Source: JBNLBT01 sp050303435
GTDB taxonomy: Bacteria; Pseudomonadota; Gammaproteobacteria; Xanthomonadales; Marinicellaceae
Assembly (NCBI GenBank): GCA_050303435.1
Contig: JBNLBT010000031.1
Span: 1-31,379 of the forward strand
DNA length: 31,379 nt
Direction: 5' to 3'
The notes below the pieces were generated by a model. That model did not search any database, was not told the origin of the DNA, and saw only the letters and a program-made list of their open reading frames with translations. Both the position numbers and the translations under genes were made by a program. Below are positions 1 to 5,798 of this stretch, in pieces. Each line of letters starts with the position of its first letter. The first letter of the stretch is position 1.

Positions 1-1
1 G

Positions 2-1240
2 AAGGTGACTCAGGTCGAAATCGACGCCGGGGTCATCGACTTTTCCAAGCAGTACCTGCCGTCGATCTGCAAGCAGGCCTACGACGACCCGCGCCTCGAC
101 CTGGTGATCGCCGACGGCGCCCTGCAGGACGGCGCCGACGCCATTGCCCTGTATGACAGCGCCGCCAGCAACTTCCCCAACGGCAGCGCCATCACCACCA
201 CCGACCTGCTCGACGCCGTGGTGTACGATTCCGGCCAAGCCGACGACGCCGGCCTGTTGGCTCTGATCAATGGCGGCCAGCCGCAACTCAATGAAGACGC
301 CAACGGCAACGCCGCCAGCGAATCCCTGGCGCGCTGCCCCAACGGCAGCGGCGGCCAGCTGAACACCGCGACCTATAACTCGGCCACGCCCACGCCGGGA
401 TCGATCAACAACCTGTGCCCGATCGGCGATTACTACGCCAGCGCGGACCCGAGCAACGCCACCACGCTGCGCAATTCCCTGCACAACATCATCGACGACC
501 ACACCAGCTACCCATACAGCAGCGGTGCAACCGACACCTGGGACGTGCTGTCCTTTGCCGACGCCGACCCCAACGATGAATCCCTGGTGTGGATGGTGTA
601 CAAAAATAACTCCTACACCTGGTTGGGCGGCGGCCAACAGGCCTACAACCGCGAGCACACCTGGCCGCAATCCTACGGGTTCTCCAGCGGCGCGCTGGGC
701 GATGACAACACCGCGCGCACCGACATGCACCATTTGATGCTGTCGGATGTGAACTACAATTCAGACCGCGGCAATCTGTACTTTGACAACTGCTCGGCGG
801 CCTGCACCGAACGCGCCACCGACGTCAACCAGGACATCAACATGACATCAGTGGGCGGTGGCAGCGGCGTGTACCCCGGCAATTCCAACTGGTTTGACGG
901 CGATTCCTGGGAAGTGTGGAACTTCCGCAAGGACGACATCGCCCGGGCGATGTTTTACATGGACGTGCGCTACGCCGGAGACGTCGCCGGAGAGGTGGAC
1001 CTGCAACTGACCGACAACCCGGCGGAAATCCAGACCGGTCAGCCGAAAATGGGTCTGCTGTCGGTGTTGCTGCAATGGCACATCGACGACCCGGTGGACG
1101 CCAATGAAATTTTCCGTCACGAACGCATCTATTCATTCCAGGGCAACCGCAACCCGTTCATCGATCACCCCGAGTGGGTTGCCTGTGTGTTTTCCGATGT
1201 GTGCACATCGGACGTCATCTTTGCCCACGGTTTCGAATAA
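2..1240 (+). CDS. Secreted endonuclease I family protein, 5'-partial, with a spermidine synthase-like N-terminal piece (chimeric ORF)
   Basis: The frame is open from the window edge; the GTG at 5 is probably not the true start. Counting from it, residues 1-39 read as the middle of spermidine synthase SpeE (VEIDAGVIDFSKQYLP, then YDDPRLDLVIADG). From about residue 40 the sequence changes to a lamin-tail-like domain (QDGADAIALY onward, about 40-140), then an endonuclease I (EndA/NucM/Vvn) domain at about 140-390. Visible nuclease motifs are YNREHTWPQSYGF with the catalytic-type His, HHLMLSDVNYNSDRGNLYF, and KDDIARAMFYMDVRY. The protein ends in DVIFAHGFE, also found on the FG-GAP protein at 19664-21841. 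The nuclease domain is complete and would degrade DNA or RNA outside the cytoplasm. The signal peptide and the first half of the lamin-tail domain are missing. The SpeE part may be a deletion fusion or an assembly chimera. I am confident of the nuclease family and unsure of the N-terminus. Confidence 0.85.
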   Translation, partial: KVTQVEIDAGVIDFSKQYLPSICKQAYDDPRLDLVIADGALQDGADAIALYDSAASNFPNGSAITTTDLLDAVVYDSGQADDAGLLALINGGQPQLNEDANGNAASESLARCPNGSGGQLNTATYNSATPTPGSINNLCPIGDYYASADPSNATTLRNSLHNIIDDHTSYPYSSGATDTWDVLSFADADPNDESLVWMVYKNNSYTWLGGGQQAYNREHTWPQSYGFSSGALGDDNTARTDMHHLMLSDVNYNSDRGNLYFDNCSAACTERATDVNQDINMTSVGGGSGVYPGNSNWFDGDSWEVWNFRKDDIARAMFYMDVRYAGDVAGEVDLQLTDNPAEIQTGQPKMGLLSVLLQWHIDDPVDANEIFRHERIYSFQGNRNPFIDHPEWVACVFSDVCTSDVIFAHGFE

Positions 1241-1268
1241 ACCGTCACGCAAATGCACAAAAATTAAA

Positions 1269-1296
1269 AACGGCGCTTTCAGGCGCCGTTTTTTTT
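1269..1296. terminator. Bidirectional Rho-independent terminator
   Basis: An 8-bp perfect stem (1269-1276 with 1283-1290, AACGGCGC/GCGCCGTT) has a 6-nt loop and is followed by a run of eight T (1289-1296). On the other strand the A-rich stretch before it (1259-1270) supplies a U-tract. It lies between the nuclease (+) and the convergent adenosyltransferase gene (-), so it can end both transcripts. Confidence 0.9.
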
Positions 1297-1312
1297 AGAA
1301 GTCACTGAACAG

Positions 1313-1861
1313 TCAAGAATCCGCCACGGCGTCACAGATGTGATTTTTTTGCCACTCGGGCTGCGCGCTGTCATTCAAGGCCCGCGCCAGCACAAACAAA
1401 TAATCCGACAGGCGATTGAGGTAGCGCACGCCATCGGCGGCGTCTTGTGCGTAGGCACCCAGGCCCACCAGCGCGCGTTCCGTTCGCCGGCACACCGCGC
1501 GCGCCAGATGCGCGCTGGCACCGGCGCGATTGCCGCCCGGCAAAATGAATGCCCGCAACGGCGGCAACGCCGCCTGCCAGGCATCGATCCAGCCTTCCAG
1601 CTGGGTGCAGGCGTCCGCGGCCAGCCGCACCTGACCGGATTGCGCCAGTTGCCCGCCCAGATCAAACAGCAGGTGCTGCACGTGCTGCAACTGCGCCGCG
1701 GCCCGCGGCGGCAGCTTGAGACTGAGCAACACCCCCAGTTGCGAATTCAGTTCATCCAACTCGCCGATTGCGGCGATGATCGGAGCGTTTTTGCCGAGCG
1801 CCTGTCCGTCCGCCAGACGGGTCTGTCCCAGATCGCCGGAACGCGTGTAAATCCGTGCCAT
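1313..1861 (-). CDS. PduO-type cob(I)alamin adenosyltransferase
   Basis: 182 aa, the usual length for PduO/MMAB-type ATP:cob(I)alamin adenosyltransferases, which make adenosylcobalamin in the cytoplasm. The N-terminal ATP-binding signature is present (IYTRSGDLGQTRLADG at residues 4-19, then GELDELNSQLG), as are PGGN, CRRTERALVGL (family CRRAER motif) and the C-terminal YLNRLSDYLFVLARAL. The ATG start gives the conserved MxRIYTRSGD N-terminus. No strong Shine-Dalgarno sequence is visible, but a good promoter lies 37 nt upstream. No cobalamin biosynthesis or B12-dependent mutase gene is adjacent, so it is probably a stand-alone gene. The terminator at 1269-1296 is just downstream. Confidence 0.93.
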   Translation of the reverse strand: MARIYTRSGDLGQTRLADGQALGKNAPIIAAIGELDELNSQLGVLLSLKLPPRAAAQLQHVQHLLFDLGGQLAQSGQVRLAADACTQLEGWIDAWQAALPPLRAFILPGGNRAGASAHLARAVCRRTERALVGLGAYAQDAADGVRYLNRLSDYLFVLARALNDSAQPEWQKNHICDAVADS

Positions 1862-1897
1862 TTTTAAAATAATTCATTGGTTTAGGAAACAACTTAG

Positions 1898-1925
1898 AGT
1901 ATAGTTTGCCGGGAATTTTTGTAAA
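1898..1925 (-). promoter_or_regulatory. Sigma-70-type promoter of the adenosyltransferase gene
   Basis: On the minus strand a -35 TTTACA (1920-1925) and a -10 TATACT (1898-1903) are separated by 16 nt. Each differs from consensus at one position. Transcription would begin near 1891, giving a leader of about 30 nt before the ATG at 1861. Confidence 0.6.
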
Positions 1926-1964
1926 TACTCTGGCCTGAAATTTCCACCCGAATTTTTCAGGACG

Positions 1965-2016
1965 GCAATCAAACGGCGCGTGGTAAACGCACGATTTTCA
2001 CCGACGTTTTGATTGC
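1965..2016. repeat. Inverted repeat in the 300-bp leader region before gcvT
   Basis: The 9-bp arms GCAATCAAA (1965-1973) and TTTGATTGC (2008-2016) are perfect complements around a 34-nt spacer. The stretch 1862-2161 otherwise holds only the minus-strand promoter and no convincing ORF. I looked for the glycine riboswitch that often precedes gcvT and did not find its conserved core. The repeat could be an operator for a regulator of the gcv genes or part of a leader RNA; nothing decides between these. Confidence 0.35.
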
Positions 2017-2161
2017 GCGCATGGGCCTTGCAGCCCGTGCCGGCACCGCCCAGTGCCACAACGCCGATCGCCTGAGCGGTGCAATCCGTGTGCGGTCAAA
2101 AATTTAAATGAACAGAATTGTGTAATTTTCTATTTCAACCAGACATCAACCAGCCTGAGCA

Positions 2162-3229
2162 ATGAAGAAAACCGTCCTGCATTCCGCACACATCGACGCC
2201 GGCGCCAAAATGGTGGATTTCGGTGGTTGGCACATGCCAATCAACTACGGCTCACAAATCGACGAACACCACGCCGTGCGGCAGGCGGTCGGCGTTTTTG
2301 ATGTGTCGCACATGACGGTGGTCGATGTGCACGGCCCCGCCGGTCAGGCCTATCTGCTGCGCCTGTTGAGCAACGACGTGCGCAAGCTGAAAGACGGCCA
2401 GGCGCTGTACAGCACCATGCTGAATCACGACGGCGGAGTGATCGACGATCTGATCGTCTACCGCGTCAACGATGATCACCACCGCGTGGTGGTGAACGCA
2501 GCCACCCGGGACAAAGACCTGGCCTGGATGCAACAGCAAATGACCGGCTTCGATGCCGAACTGAATGAACGCGCGGATCTGGCCATGCTGGCGGTGCAGG
2601 GACCCGAAGCGATCGCCCGCTGCAGCGATGTGTTGGGCACCGCGCTGAATGACCTGCAACGCTTTTATGCCCTGCAACACGGGCCCATGTTCATTGGTCG
2701 CACCGGCTACACCGGAGAAGACGGCGTGGAAATCGTGCTGCCGGAATCGCTGGCCCATGCGCTGTGGCGCGACCTGCTGGAAGCCGGTGTGCAACCCTGC
2801 GGCCTCGGCGCGCGCGACACCTTGCGCCTGGAAGCCGGCATGCACCTGTACGGACAGGACATGGACGAAACCATTTGCCCCCTGGAGTGCGGCCTGGCCT
2901 GGACGGTGCGCAAAAGCGACGCGGATTTCATTGGCGCCGACGCGCTGGAAAGCATTCGCGCCGCCGGCTTGAAACGCAAACTGATTGGCCTGGTGCTGCA
3001 GGACCGCGGCATACTGCGGGGAGGCCAGAATCTCACCGATTCGGCTGGCCGCACAGGTGTGATCACCAGCGGCGGCTATTCACCGAGCACTGGCAAAGCC
3101 ATCGCCATGGCGCATGTGGATATTGACATGGCGGCACCGATTGAAGTGGAAATACGCGGCAAGCAATTGCCCGTCAAACCGACCAAACTGCCCTTTGTGC
3201 GCAACGGGCAATCGCTGATAGAGGATTGA
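2162..3229 (+). CDS. gcvT: Aminomethyltransferase, glycine cleavage T protein
   Basis: 355 aa, close to the ~360 aa of E. coli GcvT. It takes the aminomethyl group from the lipoylated H protein and gives methylene-tetrahydrofolate and ammonia in the glycine cleavage system. Visible are the N-terminal FGGWHMPINYGSQIDEH, VGVFDVSHM, the folate-site region DDLIVYRVNDDHHRVVVNAA with its conserved Asp, GYTGEDGVEIVLP, GLGARDTLRLEAGMHLYGQD and the C-terminal barrel with GVITSGGYSP. The ATG at 2162 fits the family N-terminus (KTVLHSAHIDAGAKMVDFGG), although its ribosome site is weak. It is the first gene of gcvT-gcvH-gcvPA; gcvH begins 3 nt after its stop codon. Confidence 0.96.
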   Translation: MKKTVLHSAHIDAGAKMVDFGGWHMPINYGSQIDEHHAVRQAVGVFDVSHMTVVDVHGPAGQAYLLRLLSNDVRKLKDGQALYSTMLNHDGGVIDDLIVYRVNDDHHRVVVNAATRDKDLAWMQQQMTGFDAELNERADLAMLAVQGPEAIARCSDVLGTALNDLQRFYALQHGPMFIGRTGYTGEDGVEIVLPESLAHALWRDLLEAGVQPCGLGARDTLRLEAGMHLYGQDMDETICPLECGLAWTVRKSDADFIGADALESIRAAGLKRKLIGLVLQDRGILRGGQNLTDSAGRTGVITSGGYSPSTGKAIAMAHVDIDMAAPIEVEIRGKQLPVKPTKLPFVRNGQSLIED

Positions 3230-3232
3230 GAC

Positions 3233-3625
3233 ATGAGTTACGTACCCGATAATCTGAAATACACCGCCAGCCACGAATGGCTGGAAAAACTGGACAACGG
3301 CAACTACCGGGTGGGCATCACCGACCACGCGCAAAGCCAACTGGGCGAAATCGTTTTCGTGGAATTGCCGGAACTGGATGAAAGTTATGGCCAGGAAGAC
3401 GAATGCGGCGTGGTGGAATCGGTGAAAACCGCTTCGGACATTTATTGCCCGGTGGTTGGCACCGTGGTTGCGATCAACGACGGCCTGGAAGAATCGCCGG
3501 AATTGATCAACGACTCGCCCTACGACGACGGCTGGATTTTTGAACTGGAAATCGACGACGAGGCCGATCTGGACGCCCTGCTGTCGGCCGAAGACTACCG
3601 CAACGCCATTGAAGACGAAGACTGA
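3233..3625 (+). CDS. gcvH: Glycine cleavage system H protein (lipoyl carrier)
   Basis: 130 aa, the standard length. H protein carries the aminomethyl group on a lipoyl-lysine between the P, T and L proteins. The lipoylation site is visible in CGVVESVKTASDIYCPVVG, the Lys of SVKTA being the modified residue. Other family marks are HEWLEKLDNGNYRVGITDHAQSQLGEIVFVELPE in pieces near the N-terminus and INDSPYDDGWIFELE near the C-terminus. A ribosome site GAGG (3221-3224) precedes the ATG. Its stop codon overlaps the gcvPA start (TGATG), which implies translational coupling. Confidence 0.97.
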   Translation: MSYVPDNLKYTASHEWLEKLDNGNYRVGITDHAQSQLGEIVFVELPELDESYGQEDECGVVESVKTASDIYCPVVGTVVAINDGLEESPELINDSPYDDGWIFELEIDDEADLDALLSAEDYRNAIEDED

Positions 3626-4980
3626 TGCCATTCATTCCGCACACCGATGAAGACATCAAGCGCATGCTGGAACGCATCGGCGTGGACAGCATTGATGCGC
3701 TGTTTGATGAAATTCCCCGTGAGCTGATTTCTTCACGACTGGATGAGATTCCGGCACAGAAAAGTGAAATGGCGGTCGCCCGTTTGATGCGCGAGCACGC
3801 CAGAAAAGACGGCACACCGATGTGTTTTGCCGGCGCCGGCGCCTATGAACACCACATCCCGGCGGCGGTCTGGCAAATCACCACCCGCGGTGAGTATTAC
3901 ACCGCCTACACGCCGTATCAGGCCGAAGTCTCGCAAGGCACTTTGCAGGTCATCTATGAATTCCAAAGCATGATGGCCCACCTGACCGGACTTCAGGTCA
4001 GCAACGCCTCGCTGTACGACGGCGCATCGGCGCTGGCCGAAGCCGTGTTGATGGCGGTTCGGGCCAACCGCAAAAGCAAATCCAAAACCGTGCTGATGCC
4101 GCGCACGGTGCACCCGGTGTACCGACGTGTGGTGCACAACATCGTCAAGAACCAAGGCATTCATCTGCTGGAAGTGGGGTTCGACGCCGCCAGCGGCGTG
4201 ACCGACCTGGATGCACTGAATCAACACCGGGGCGAAGACATCACCGCGCTGGTGATTCCGCAACCCAACTATTTCGGCCTGTTGGAACCGGTCAACGAAT
4301 TGACCGACTGGGCCCGCGCCAATGGCGCTCTGGCCATCGGTGTGGTCAACCCCACCTCCCTCGCGCTGCTGCAGGCGCCGGGCGCCTGGGGTGAATCCGG
4401 CGTCGACATTTGCATCGGCGAAGGGCAACCTCTGGGCGTGCCGCTGTCCTCGGGCGGTCCGTATTTTGGCTTCATGACCTGCGCCAATGATTTTGTCCGG
4501 CAAATCCCGGGTCGCATCGTCGGCCGCACCACGGACGCCGACGGCCAACCCGGTTTCACCCTGACATTCCAGGCGCGCGAACAGCACATCCGCCGCGCCA
4601 AAGCGACCTCCAACATCTGCACCAACCAGGGTTTGATGGTCACCGCAGCCACCATATACATGGCCTTGCTGGGCGACGTGGGCCTGCGCAATGTGGCCAC
4701 CGCCTGCATCAACGGCGCCGCCGCATTGAAAGACGCCCTGCGCGAAGTGGACGGCATCGCATTGAAATTCGACGGCCCAGGATTCCACGAATTCGTGGTG
4801 CAAACCCAGAAACCTGCGGGTGAAGTCATCGCCGCCATGGCGGATCACGGCATCGTCGCCGGCGTCGATGTCAGCGCCGATTACCCGGAACTGGGCCACG
4901 CGCTGCTGCTGTGTGTGACGGAAACCAAAACCCAGGACGATCTGGCGCATTTCGTGCACACCCTGAAATCCGTGCTTTAA
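3625..4980 (+). CDS. gcvPA: Glycine dehydrogenase (decarboxylating) subunit 1, P protein alpha half
   Basis: 451 aa, typical of the split-type P protein (GcvPA, about 450 aa), not of the ~950-aa single-chain GcvP. It begins with the family signature MPFIPHTDEDIKRMLERIGV. Later motifs are FAGAGAYEHHIPAAVWQI, YTPYQAEVSQGTLQ, EFQSMMAHLTGLQVSNASLYDGA and SSGGPYFGFM. The complex decarboxylates glycine and passes the aminomethyl group to GcvH. In known systems the pyridoxal-phosphate lysine sits on the partner GcvPB, so this subunit cannot work alone. No gcvPB follows: the next 818 bp hold no gene and the next gene is on the other strand. gcvPB must lie elsewhere or be missing. Confidence 0.95.
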   Translation: MPFIPHTDEDIKRMLERIGVDSIDALFDEIPRELISSRLDEIPAQKSEMAVARLMREHARKDGTPMCFAGAGAYEHHIPAAVWQITTRGEYYTAYTPYQAEVSQGTLQVIYEFQSMMAHLTGLQVSNASLYDGASALAEAVLMAVRANRKSKSKTVLMPRTVHPVYRRVVHNIVKNQGIHLLEVGFDAASGVTDLDALNQHRGEDITALVIPQPNYFGLLEPVNELTDWARANGALAIGVVNPTSLALLQAPGAWGESGVDICIGEGQPLGVPLSSGGPYFGFMTCANDFVRQIPGRIVGRTTDADGQPGFTLTFQAREQHIRRAKATSNICTNQGLMVTAATIYMALLGDVGLRNVATACINGAAALKDALREVDGIALKFDGPGFHEFVVQTQKPAGEVIAAMADHGIVAGVDVSADYPELGHALLLCVTETKTQDDLAHFVHTLKSVL

Positions 4981-4990
4981 CCCCCCACAC

Positions 4991-5029
4991 GCGGTGCAGC
5001 CGCGGCCACACAGCTGCGACTGCACCCGC
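4991..5029 (+). other. Strong hairpin just after gcvPA
   Basis: GCGGTGCAG (4991-4999) pairs with CTGCACCCGC (5020-5029) with one bulged G. An inner stem CGCGGC/GCTGCG pairs fully with one G-U. It starts 10 nt after the gcvPA stop. An A-run follows, not a T-run, so it is not a classic intrinsic terminator; it may protect the 3' end of the gcv mRNA. Confidence 0.5.
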
Positions 5030-5045
5030 TAAAAAAAGGCAATAC

Positions 5046-5076
5046 TTGACCGCAGATCAACAATTGACCCGGTCAA
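5046..5076. repeat. Inverted repeat TTGACCG/CGGTCAA
   Basis: Perfect 7-bp arms at 5046-5052 and 5070-5076 with a 17-nt spacer; TTGACC also recurs as a direct repeat at 5064-5069. It lies between the gcvPA hairpin and copy A of the structured element and has no counterpart before copy B. It may be a protein-binding site; its function is unknown. Confidence 0.4.
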
Positions 5077-5106
5077 GCCATGTACGCTGGAGATGACCCG
5101 ACACAC

Positions 5107-5397
5107 CGCACAGGAGGTGCCACCCTGGGCCGCATGGCCCAGGTGAACGATGCAAACACCCGCAAAAATCACACTTTTGCGGTCAGTGTTTGCACCGCGT
5201 CCCCGAATCCAGGCCAGGACAGCCTGTGTTCGGGGCAGATTAACAAGAAGAGTCCGAAGTCCCAGTTGCGCACAACACGCGATGGCAATGATGGCATTCC
5301 ACCGCTCAACCTGAACCTCGAACTCAAGCCGGTTGGCCGAAAGCGCAGTGCTTTTGGCCGTATTTCGGGCGCACCGGGCAGGCACAACACCCGCCCG
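5107..5397. repeat. Structured intergenic element, copy A
   Basis: This is the first of two ~290-bp copies; the second begins about 378 bp later. It is a string of hairpins: 5124-5143 (CCTGGGCC, loop GCAT, GGCCCAGG), 5160-5182 (CCGCAAAA/TTTTGCGG), 5201-5235 (CCCCGAA/TTCGGGG with an inner AGGC/GCCT), 5335-5359 (GGCCGAAAGC/GCTTTTGGCC) and 5375-5397 (CGGGC/GCCCG). Between the third and fourth hairpins, a ~70-bp linear stretch (5269-5340) is nearly identical in both copies. It sits between the 3' ends of two convergent genes, the usual place of REP-like elements. It could instead be a small structured RNA. Open frames across it are explained by nucleotide identity and are not convincing proteins. 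Confidence 0.75.
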
Positions 5398-5420
5398 TTC
5401 GCCTGCGTGCGGACGGCGTT

Positions 5421-5467
5421 TGCCCCGCACCCCCTGAACTGCAGCCGTGACGGCCTTGTTCGGGGCA
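5421..5467. repeat. Degenerate third copy of the element's central hairpin
   Basis: TGCCCCG (5421-5427) and CGGGGCA (5461-5467) are perfect complements, and 5448-5467 (GACGGCC, then TTGTTCGGGGCAG) resembles the right arm of the third hairpin of copies A and B. It lies in the spacer between the two copies and suggests that the unit has been duplicated more than once, with partial loss. Confidence 0.45.
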
Positions 5468-5484
5468 GAGTGCGTTCAACCCGT

Positions 5485-5779
5485 GGCACAGGACGTGCCA
5501 CCCTGGGCCGCATGGCCCAGGTGAGCGGGGCAATCACCCGCAAAATCGCACTTTTGCGGTCAGTGCTTGCACCGCGTCCCCGAATCCAGGCCAGGACGGC
5601 CTGTGTTCGGGGCAGTCAATTGAGATGAGTTCGATGTCCCTGTTGCGCACAACACGCGATGGCAATGATGGCATTCCACCGCTCAACCTGAACACCGAAC
5701 TCAAGCCGGTTGGCCGAGGACGGCGTGTCCTTTGGCCGTGTTTATTGGGCACACCGGTCGGGCATTCGCCCCGCCGGTG
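5485..5779. repeat. Structured intergenic element, copy B
   Basis: Second copy, at an offset of 377-378 bp from copy A. It opens with a perfect hairpin GTGGCAC/GTGCCAC (5485-5491 with 5497-5503 approximately) that is weaker in copy A. The shared hairpins are at 5502-5521, 5538-5559, 5578-5612 (outer CCCCGAA/TTCGGGG, inner AGGCC/GGCCT), 5712-5737 (GGCCGAGGAC/GTCCTTTGGCC) and 5752-5779 (CACCGG/CCGGTG enclosing CGGGC/GCCC). In the last two, both arms differ from copy A yet still pair, so pairing is kept while sequence changes. It ends about 20 bp from the stop codon of the minus-strand chpA-like gene. Confidence 0.75.
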
Positions 5780-5798
5780 GCCTGCTCAGCTGCGCCGG

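Noticed and set aside
1862..2161. Glycine riboswitch before gcvT
   Set aside because: The position is right and CCTGAGCGGTGCAA looked suggestive, but the conserved glycine-binding core and the tandem aptamer layout are not present.
3733..5025. 430-codon frame antisense to gcvPA, and the similar 501-codon frame antisense to the S9 peptidase (28422-29927)
   Set aside because: Both lie opposite well-identified genes and are rich in His, Gln, Val and Gly, as expected from the reverse complement of GC-rich coding DNA; no family motif is visible.
5080..5752. Open frames on both strands across the repeat element
   Set aside because: Similar peptides appear in several frames of both copies, as expected from nucleotide identity of the repeats. 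No frame shows a preference for synonymous change, and the hairpins explain the conservation.
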